From: Glandiceps talaboti
Taxonomy: Eukaryota; Hemichordata; Enteropneusta; Spengelidae
NCBI RefSeq assembly: GCF_964340395.1
Contig: NC_135551.1
Location: forward strand, 26,480,880 to 26,544,879
Direction of reading: 5' to 3'
Length of the DNA: 64,000 bases
In this document: positions 55,708 through 64,000 of the stretch, piece after piece
Position numbering within the stretch: position 1 is the stretch's first letter
Layout: every line of letters starts with the position of its first letter
Program-made: the position numbers and the translations under genes
Notes under the pieces: generated by a model
Told to the model about the DNA's origin: nothing
The model's database searches: none
The model's input: only the letters and a program-made list of their open reading frames with translations

Positions 55708-56556
55708 ATAAATATCACGTTTCAAGACAACTATTCCACTTTTTACATGTAATTCAATACCCATATTTTGACAATACAGTCCATGACGCGTCGGATTTAA
55801 ATACACTTTCTACATATATTTTCCAAAAGTGACAGTACCTGTACATTTACTTTATGAAACCTTCGACAATCAATACCATATGCTGTTTACATGACTATGT
55901 AGTATTTACTTTTGAAACAGAATATAGGACATGGGTTTACTTTCTGCAGTGACAACAACCTTGTTTATCCTGAGTCAATATACATTAGAAGTATAATCTA
56001 TGTGTATAACATATAGCTAATACCACATTTTAAAGTTAACATGATTAAGAAAGGACGTGCATCGGAAATATATTTCAAATTATTACTGTTATATTGCTCA
56101 GAAAACCTATTCTTTTCTCAGTTTAAATCAAGGGTTTACCATATAAAGTATTTAAACTGTATTTAAATTGATATCAATACCAACCATTTAACAATATAAA
56201 ATGACCCGCGAATACAGTCTATATTAAATAAACGTTTGCTGGTCAAATTTCTTAAAAAGAAGATGGTGAATTCAACATTTATTTTTTCATTTGAAAAGAA
56301 ACGAGAGATAAGCTTTTGTATGGCACAGTCTTGGTTAATTCAACCTTGTTACAATTGATTATCAGAAAAATTGGTCTCTAAGACGCATTCTTTCCTAGGT
56401 TATATTTGTCTAAATTAGAGTGGTAATTTAAAAAAAAATAATCGGGTCGTTTTTAGGTTTCCATAACTTTTATTTCAAACACGTTACCGTTTTTTGAAAC
56501 ATATCTGAATGGAGACTGAGAAAGCGCAAACCTTGTGTCGAACGATAACAAAATAC

Positions 56557-56590
56557 ATTTCTACTTTAAAATCGATTTTAAAGTAGAAAT
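56557..56590. repeat. 34-bp perfect palindrome
   Basis: ATTTCTACTTTAAAATC is followed directly by its exact reverse complement with no spacer, centred on ATCGAT. The outer neighbours (C and C) end the symmetry. Confidence 0.95.
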
Positions 56591-57300
56591 CAATTTTACT
56601 CGGATGTCTACTAGATATTCCCGTGACACGTTGTCCAAATTCTGAAAGTTTCACCTACAATTACTTCGTTCCTGTTGGCAGTACAGGAAAATTTCATCTT
56701 GTATTTCATGGAACAGCCTTCAGTCACGAGTTGTAATGGGAAAGACAATAACTTGGTTCCCTAATATTGCAGATGCGTTTGGCATTATCAAACTAATTCA
56801 CTCAGTAATTGACATTGGATACAACCTTGTTAATGAGCAACAAGGGATGGTTGTCTACAAATTTTGAATATGTTATAAAGTCTAGATAAAGCTATTTTAT
56901 TCTCTCGGCATTTGATGCAAGGAGATCAAGTTACCTATGGCATATATTCAATTGGGAATGTTGCAAATGGAAACAATTGGCTATGATATTTACGGGAAGT
57001 AGTACGGTATTTGAAACACAAGTACTTACTGATATTTCGAACCTCGACTTGTCATAAGTGTTAAGGGTATATCATCAGCATTGGAATTAGAGCAAATTAG
57101 TAGGCTGTGATTAATGGTCTTTTTATGAACAATATATTGCGTTTACGCGAGATGTCTTTGTTTATATGCTGATCTAGGGAAAGGTTTGCATCGTTCTTGT
57201 GTTTGTTTGTGTGTGTATGTATGTATGTGTGTGTGTGTGTGTGTTTTATTACTTGTATTGGGTGCACAGAGATTAATAAACATGTTCTGTCCCATTTCAG

Positions 57301-57615
57301 ATGTTCGACAGAAAACAGTCAAAAACATTTATTCATAAATACTTATTTGAATATGTTATCATGGAAGTCCACTTTTTTAGGAAGGAAACATTTGTCGATT
57401 TTTTCACAGCAATAGCGTTTTCACACTTAAAACCTGATTTTAACATCGTGAATTTTAACTCTCCAAAGTGTGGTAGCTTTTCTGTCAGTTTTACAACAAT
57501 GAATATATTTCACTTCCAGCAAAATGTGTTCTTCTGCGTCAAAGAGAATGATATGCAATCGATGGATAGTGTATATAAGTCTGAAGCTTTTCCTCTAAAA
57601 AGAGTAAATCTCTGA
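57301..57615 (+). other. unidentified 104-codon open frame after a splice-acceptor-like site
   Basis: The ATG follows directly on TCTGTCCCATTTCAG, a good 3' splice site. The product is Phe/Lys-rich with no domain that I recognise and no partner exon in view. Its length is not exceptional for this AT content, so chance is likely. Confidence 0.15.
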
Positions 57616-58732
57616 TCTGAGGAATGTGCATACCTGATGACTTGATACTTTAGCAGATATATAAATACGAGTATATCCAGAGTTACATTTCATTTACACA
57701 AACAGTTATCCAAATTGAACCTTCAACCCCAAAACAAATATGACGAAACGTATTTTTTTTCGAAATTCTGATGATTCTTTTGACATGCGAAAGTTACTAA
57801 AATGCAATGCGATGCCCCTGTCAATTACAACGTACATTCATTTGTAGCATTACTATAACAGCATCTTTGACAATTAAAGAAAGAAATTTTACTCACATCT
57901 TTCTGAAATGTTCATGATTTAATGCCAGGGTCCTTATATATAGCACTATTCTATTAGTGTAGCCATAAGGGTCATGAAACTGTGTTTCTATAGTAAGATG
58001 CTATAATACATTTTCCCTGTAGTGATACAATAAAGAATTTACATCACTGTTGAAAAATGATTGCTAAGTGAAAAAAACATATTTCATCCGAGCTATACCA
58101 TCACTACCTGCCTATATATTTATTTGAAAATATAAGGCATTACATCAATCAATCACAGACAAACCATTATCCAAACTGTTATCGTTTTGTTTGATTTTGT
58201 TCTGCAGCTGTATATCGATCTTTGGTACTAAATTATCATTCGTGCGGATAATAAAGAGTCCTACTTTCCCAACAAATGTGAATTATTTTTATATGACCTT
58301 GAAAATACGAAACGCAACAAAAAACTGAAACACAAAAGTCAAAAATCAAGATGACTGTCTTTAATTTTATCTGTGTTTCCTTAAAATGAATAGGCGTAAT
58401 GATTTGAAATTTACTTATTATTTACATCTACAATATGTTGTGGATAGTTCTACTTCAAGCAATAGATTTCCATGACATTTATCTAAGTTGGAATAGAGAA
58501 ATGCCTCATAGATATTATATATTCTGTTATTCCAAGCGAGAAAATTAAATGTTATTTTCTTTCCGGTTCATTCCAACACATTCTTTACAGAATTGCAAGT
58601 TTCCTAAGTAGTGTTTTAGTTGTCTGTATTGATTTAGATACGATTGAATGGGTTTATGAGGATGTCAAAATTATGGAATACATTCTCATCAGATGTGCAA
58701 CTGTATCGATGGTATACAGGAGAGAGACAGAA

Positions 58733-58785
<53 letters not shown>
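58733..58785. repeat. (ACAG)n microsatellite, 5' flank of the LINE
   Basis: About 50 bp of ACAG units ending directly at the first LINE bases. The matching tract at 62550-62649 lies at the LINE 3' end. Confidence 0.96.
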
Positions 58786-59253
58786 AGAAACACCTTAGAA
58801 ATATCAGGTATACCTGAGGATGGAAATGAAGACACAGATAATATCGTGGTTAAAGTAGCTGAGATCGTCGGTGTCAATGTTTCGCCTGATGATATTGATA
58901 TATCACATCGTCTTCCTCAAAGACCTAGCCGGCAAAGTAATGGCCAGCGTAAACCAGCCACAATCATCGTCAAGTTCGTTCGTCGTTCCCTCCGAAATAA
59001 GCTGTATTCATCAAGAAAAAACCTTAAAGGCAAGACTACCCGTAACATTGGCGTCACAAGCAACAATCGTATTTACATCAACGAGAACTTAACACCAACT
59101 AATAAGCAACTCTTCTTCCAGGTAAATCAGCTACGCAACGAAAAACACTGGAAATTCATTTGGACGCACAATGGCAAAATCTACGTGCGGAAAAATGTCG
59201 GCGACCCAGCAATCATCGTAGCAACTATAAGAGATCTCGATCGTATCGTCTAA
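58786..59253 (+). pseudogene. LINE ORF1 protein, C-terminal part
   Basis: The frame is open through the preceding (ACAG)n, but the element-derived part begins about residue 32 of that frame. It encodes the RRM-type nucleic-acid-binding domain of L1/CR1-like ORF1 proteins (start LEISGIPEDGNEDTDNIVVK, then DIDISHRL) and the C-terminal domain (IYINENLTPTNKQLFFQ, then KFIWTHNGKIYVRK). These proteins coat LINE RNA in a cytoplasmic particle. The N-terminal coiled-coil or zinc-finger part is lost through 5' truncation, so no authentic start codon is present. The stop TAA lies 129 nt before the ORF2 ATG. Confidence 0.8.
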
Positions 59254-59382
59254 CTAAATATACTCGTATTACATGTATTTCTTTATTGAATACAATATCA
59301 TCAGACTTGTCTCATTGAAGATATTCAAAGTAGTGGGTAACTATTTTTCGATTACTTATTCTCTAAGTATGTCAGCCATTTC

Positions 59383-62234
59383 ATGATGAACGAAGAACTC
59401 ATAGTTAAATACAGCTGCAAGTCTTGCACAGTCAACCAGTTCAATTCTGATAGAAATCTTTTACACAGTTCATGTTCTTTCCTACATTGCAATGTCAGAT
59501 CCCTTACAAAAAACTTCGATAGCTTTGTTAACTTTCTAAGCATGTTAGATCAAAATTTTCCTTTTATAGCTCTAACGGAAACATGGTTACATCCCGATTC
59601 AAATTGCTGTCTTTATGATTTGCCTTCCTATACTTTCGTTACTTGTAATCGTGAAGCCTCACAAGGTGGTGGAGTCGCTCTGTATTTTCACAACTCGTTG
59701 TCCTTCTCTCGCATTAACACATGTAAAATTAATCACTGCGAATCCATCTTTGGGGAAACTATGATCAACAACAAAAAGATTGTTATAGGCGTTATCTACA
59801 GAAGACCCAACACACCTTTTAATGAATTCATTGACAGTTTAGAAGCATGCCTTGATCAGGTGTCAGTGAACGGGCGTGATTGTATTCTCCTTGGCGATAT
59901 GAATATTGACACATCTTTAGATAGCCCACCCGTTACTCATTACAATTCTCTCCTGAATACATACAATATGACACAATTAATTAACACCCCTACCAGAGTT
60001 ACTAACACCTCACACACGGTAATAGATCACCTGGTGACAAATATTACTGACCACTTTATTGAGTCCGGTACAATTGAAACAGACATTTCAGACCACTATC
60101 CAATTTTCGGCATTATTAAAAGTCTGCATCACGTTTTTGAAAACGTTACCAAAACACACACCTACGATTTCAGGAATTACAACAAAGAGGCCTTTTTAGC
60201 TGACCTAAGCAATGTATCCTGGCAACCAGTCCACATGTGCGAAGACCCGTCTGAAGCATACAATATTTTTAATGATTTATTTCATACTGTTATCAGAAGA
60301 CATCTTCGAATAAAAACATCTACAAGAACACAAAAGTCAATTAAAAGACCCTGGATCACAAAGGGCTTATTTGCATCCATACATACAAAACATAAACTTT
60401 TCTCGAAAATGAAAAATCACCCAAGGAATAACCAAATTAAAAATAAGTATACTAGGTACAGGAATACATTGACGAAGCTCCTTAGGTTGGCTAAGAAAAA
60501 CTACTACACCAATAAAATTTCAAATGCCTCTGGCAACACCAACAAAACTTGGCTTATTATTAAAGAGATGTTGAACAAAACACATACCAAATGTACTCCC
60601 GATAAATTAACTACAAACAACCCTGGAAACACATGCTTAACAGATACAAGAGATATTGCTCAAGAATTCAATAATTATTTCACTAGTATTGGGCCCAATC
60701 TTGCTCAAAAGATTACAAGCAACAAAGACTTTAGACAATACCTGGATGGGAACTACCTCAACTCCTTTTTCTTTCACCCCGTGTCTGAAGAAGACGTCCT
60801 GGGAGAAATATTCAAGCTTGATCCCCGCAAAGCTACCGGTCAGGACACAATTAATCCCCTCTTAGTTATACACGCTGCTCACATTATTGCATGCCCTCTC
60901 ACACATATAATTAACTGTTCTCTCAACAATGGTATTTTTCCAAGTCTTCTTAAGATTGCCAAGGTAATACCTATTTATAAAAAAAGGTTCGCCATGCGAT
61001 GTTGGCAATTATCGCCCCATTTCAATTTTGCCCGTAATCAGTAAAGTGTTTGAATCTATTGTCAATCATCAACTTGTTAAATATCTTGAAAAATACAACA
61101 TCCTCATCAAAACTCAGTTTGGTTTCAGGAAAAAACACAGTACTAAGCTTGCCCTGGTTGACCTGATCACTGGTATTGCTAATAAGCTGGACAATGGTTA
61201 TCTGACATGTGGTATTTTCATTGATTTGCGGAAAGCCTTTGACACAATAGACCATAGTATTCTTCTTCAGAAACTGAGTCACTATGGTGTCAGAGGCTTG
61301 CCTTTACTTTGGTTTAAAAGTTATCTCAATTTTAGGCCCCCTTCTCTTTCTGATTTACATCAATGATATTGTGAACGCTACTGATGCATTTGAATTTCGA
61401 TTATTTGCCGACGACACAAACTTGTTTCAATTTATCAACAATCCCTCAAATATAATTCAGCTTGATCAACTCCATTTCGACTTCAGGAAAGTATGTGACT
61501 GGTGCGACGCCAATAGGCTCACTATCAATGTAGAAAAAACTAATTTCATGATTATTAAGACTTCGCAAAGATTGGTGAAAATGGAGGGAAGTCTGGGCAT
61601 CAATGGCTCACAAATTTCACAAGTAACGTCAACCAATTATCTCGGCGTGTGTTTAGATCAAAATATGCTTTGGACATCACACATTGAAAAAGTTAGGAAA
61701 GCAATTTCTCCAATTATTGGCATAATTTCCAAAATTCGCTATTACGTACCTAAATCTACTCTTCTTCTGTTGTATAACTCTATGATCTTGCCCCATATCT
61801 CATATTGTATAGAGATATGGGGCAATACATACAATACATTTCTCAAGCCTATCTTAAACCTTCAAAAGAAAGTTATTCGCTTTATAACTTTTTCAAATAT
61901 TGATGCTCCCTCCTCCCCTCTTTTTCAGCAACTAGGAATTCTAAATGTCCACCAGCAATGCAAATTTAATACTTCTTTATTTATTTTTGATTTGAGGGCC
62001 GGTCACTTCCCGCAAACAGTTAACGACTACTTTAACACACCACCAAATACGTATCACACTCGGAATACAGCGAGAGATAACTTTTACATTCCAAAAGTAA
62101 ATCTTACTTTGACGCAACACAATTTTCAGTATGCAGCTGCAAAACATTGGAACTCCTTACCTGAAGAATTGAAAAAAATACAATCCAGGACTACTTTTAA
62201 ATCTCAGTTAAAACAGTATTTGTTACAAAATTAA
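59383..62234 (+). pseudogene. LINE ORF2: AP endonuclease and reverse transcriptase, two breaks
   Basis: ORF2 nicks target DNA and copies LINE RNA into it. The endonuclease spans about residues 30-247, with all expected residues: N37, E66 (TETW), Y139 (YRRPN), D172/N174 (GDMN), D215 (VIDHL) and SDH 236-238. The RT follows: DPRKATGQD, IAKVIPIYKK, then a frame change in a 7-A run at 60979-60985 that looks one base too long. The second frame carries GFRKKHST and motif A IFIDLRKAFDTIDH (near 61217-61258). Near 61325-61335 the frame changes again at a deletion that removes the segment normally ending GVPQGS. The third frame has LGPLLFLIYIND, the catalytic FADDTNLF (near 61404-61427) and a conserved thumb and C-terminus (AAAKHWNSLPEEL), ending at TAA 62234. 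Confidence 0.9.
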
Positions 62235-62381
62235 TTCAGCTTTTTCTACCTTACATTGCATTTAATGCCAGTTATATATTTTTTGATGAACGCGTTTTGT
62301 TTGTTTTTTGTTTGTTTTTGTTTTAATTTCAAATTTGTTTTTGTTTTTGCTTTGATTATTTTGTTTAATCAATTGTAGTAT

Positions 62382-62426
62382 GGGCCACAAACTTGACTAG
62401 TTTGTTTCAAACTATTTTTGTGGTCC
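62382..62426 (+). other. stem-loop in the LINE 3' UTR
   Basis: The outer stem is GGGCCACAAA (62382-62391) with TTTGTGGTCC (62417-62426), all ten positions pairing if one G-U is allowed. The inner stem is TAGTTTG (62398-62404) with CAAACTA (62408-62414) around TTT. 3' hairpins are recognised by the reverse transcriptase in several LINE families. Confidence 0.6.
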
Positions 62427-62549
62427 AGCCATAAACTCTGTATTCATCCATCAGTTTATGTGTAATATTTATTCCACTGTCTTTTTTACTTTTTCTCTTT
62501 TGTTATATTGATATGATTTTGAGTTTGTGGCAAATAAAATACTATATAT

Positions 62550-62587
62550 AAAGAGGGAGAGACAGACAGACAGACACACAGACATGT

Positions 62588-62649
<62 letters not shown>
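62550..62649. repeat. (ACAG)n microsatellite, 3' flank of the LINE
   Basis: About 100 bp of GACA/ACAG units with early interruptions (GGGAGAG, CACACAGACATGTGAC) and a pure distal part. Confidence 0.96.
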
Positions 62650-63303
62650 GCTAGTATGCATGTTATACATGATTACGATACTTTTAGCTATAGTAGGGAA
62701 TTGTAAAGTTTAACAAAGTAAAAGACTTATGAGCAGGCACCGCTGCATTATAATCAACCTAGTGTATATAGACGTATTAATCACAGGTAGAAGAAAGAAG
62801 GTTATAATTAAAGCATGTATAACAATCGATTCCTTAATTAAGCTATTTGTAAGGTAAAGGGGTTCGGATGTATTACTATTCCCTAGTTTACAATGCATCT
62901 CTCTTAAAATGCCCCTTTTCCATGCATGTCTAACCCCGACAGAAGATACTTTAGAACCCTTAAGACTAGATAATACTGTTTGTAGCATAGACACACAATG
63001 ATTGTATGTTTGACAACATTAAGCACTGTATTTGATTTATTTTAACCAGGCTTTTTAATTAATCAATAGGACTATCAATTCTCTTCACTCCAGCAATACA
63101 AATAAGTAGTAGAGTAATTTGCCTTCTATCGTAGATGAGTTCAATGCCAGGCCAGATTTCGCTAACTCTTCTGAGCTGGTTCACTCTTGGTTACAAAATG
63201 TATCTCTCTAACAAAGCAGTGACGTCCAAGTTATAATTTTTATTTAATTAAATATGTATTTAAAGAAATAACTTAACTAAGAGTAGTCCTTGAATCAAAA
63301 GAG

Positions 63304-63305
<2 letters not shown>
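62650..63305. other. noncoding interval
   Basis: No gene seen. Confidence 0.45.

Positions 63306-63366
<61 letters not shown>
63306..63366. repeat. (TA)n microsatellite
   Basis: About 60 bp of uninterrupted TA. Confidence 0.97.
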
Positions 63367-63368
<2 letters not shown>

Positions 63369-64000
63369 TAGGCGACATAACATCGCCATGCATTGCAATA
63401 TTGTAACAGTAGGCCTGTTGGCACGATTATCATAACATTGTAACGAGTATCGAGGCATCGCTGTACCACTAGGAGAAACTGTTACACTATTTGGAAGTTT
63501 GACACACGGCAGTACGTGATACGGACCACTGATGACATAGCGCAGTTGAATTTCCGGGTTGTGGAAGTGTGGTTTTGACATTTATATTGTCGATAATTGA
63601 TTTTACATGTTCTAAAAAGAATAACTGCTTTCCTATGTTTGTTGGTACAGTAACATTCCTAAATCATCGAGTTGAATTCAGAAATCGTGATGTTCGGCAA
63701 CATGTCAACAAAACATTTGTCCAAAGACCAACGTTGGTGGAGGGTCTATGATAAGTTGGCTGATTGAAAATGAACAATATTAATATCATGGCCGGCTATG
63801 ATGGTTTTTGAAACCAACAAGAGTGTTGACTTTCTTTACTTCTCGTCTGTGTCGGAGAATTAGATGTCATTCAATAAAATAAATTTTGATGATCAACACC
63901 CCTGGGAAATGACCCAAATCAAGTGTACGAACCCTGGCCCAGGCAGCCGGTCACAAATGAATCTACCCTGCGCGAGCTTATGGGCTTTGCCTAGTTATGA
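63367..64000. other. noncoding end of window
   Basis: Short open frames without recognisable domains. The last 100 bp are more GC-rich and contain, on the minus strand, a weak GGTTCGTAC B-box resemblance. It is not enough to call a tRNA or SINE. Confidence 0.4.

Larger units (their letters stand above)
55708..58725. other. noncoding interval upstream of the LINE
   Basis: No firm gene. Includes the 34-bp perfect palindrome at 56557-56590, a (TG)/(TATG) tract at 57207-57244, and an open frame at 57301-57615 that directly follows a pyrimidine-rich AG but is unidentified. Confidence 0.4.
58786..62549 (+). mobile_element. 5'-truncated CR1/jockey-superfamily LINE
   Basis: A 3.76-kb non-LTR retrotransposon with an ORF1 C-terminal part, a 129-nt spacer, ORF2 (AP endonuclease and reverse transcriptase), and a 3' UTR of about 315 bp ending in AATAAA (62533-62538) and ATACTATATATA. 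(ACAG)n lies on both sides in the same phase orientation. ORF2 has two breaks, so the copy cannot move by itself. Element boundaries are set by the change from unique to ACAG sequence. Clade assignment is from residue patterns only; an L2/Crack/Daphne-like position within the CR1 group is possible. Confidence 0.88.

Noticed and set aside
60979-60990. Programmed -1 ribosomal frameshift at the A-run in ORF2
   Set aside because: The downstream frame needs a +1 change, and a -1 slip would not enter it. A one-base insertion is the simpler reading.
63890-64000. tRNA or SINE with a weak B box on the minus strand
   Set aside because: No convincing A box at the right spacing and no foldable cloverleaf was seen.

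Overview
The window looks like AT-rich intergenic DNA from a metazoan nuclear genome, most likely a marine invertebrate. The basis is one intronless rhodopsin-class GPCR gene, two different CR1/jockey-superfamily non-LTR retrotransposon remnants, very long tetranucleotide and (TA)n microsatellites, small inverted-repeat (MITE-like) elements, and no bacterial-style gene packing. Species cannot be fixed from the sequence alone.

Layout. 1-15.4 kb: gene-poor, with microsatellite mosaics at 0.26-0.86, 1.66-1.86, 2.6-2.94, 5.9-6.03 and 9.08-9.21 kb, and two copies of an unnamed dispersed repeat (3.94 and 10.08 kb). 15.5-16.9 kb: the only confident host gene, a 345-residue class A GPCR on the minus strand, with a TATA-like box and an RFX-type X-box about 300 bp upstream. 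17-35 kb: gene-poor, with a foldback MITE carrying a 9-bp target duplication (22.94 kb), a microsatellite foldback (25.2-25.6 kb), compound (TATG)/(TG)/(CATG) arrays (31.7-32.2, 34.1 kb) and a degenerate coding-like stretch (21.9-22.3 kb). 35.8-37.1 kb: signals that could make a small two-exon gene, speculative. 38-48 kb: long (TA)n arrays, several hairpin elements, a hammerhead-like motif, and a terminal-inverted-repeat element with 30-bp tandem repeats embedded in (TA)n (45.8-46.2 kb). 49.7-50.5 kb: a rotted reverse transcriptase on the minus strand. 52.3 kb: a three-unit tandem repeat. 55.0-55.7 kb: a (CATA)n array with higher-order structure. 58.8-62.55 kb: a 5'-truncated LINE (ORF1 fragment, endonuclease, reverse transcriptase, 3' UTR) bracketed on both sides by (ACAG)n. 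The rest is noncoding.

The genes do not form a pathway. The GPCR is an isolated locus and everything else recognisable is transposon or simple repeat. Long open frames over tetranucleotide arrays are artefacts and are not annotated as genes. I did not find a convincing undescribed multi-gene system. The most useful leads are the transposons that sit inside microsatellites, the foldback element with a 9-bp duplication, and the GPCR with missing activation switches beside an X-box.
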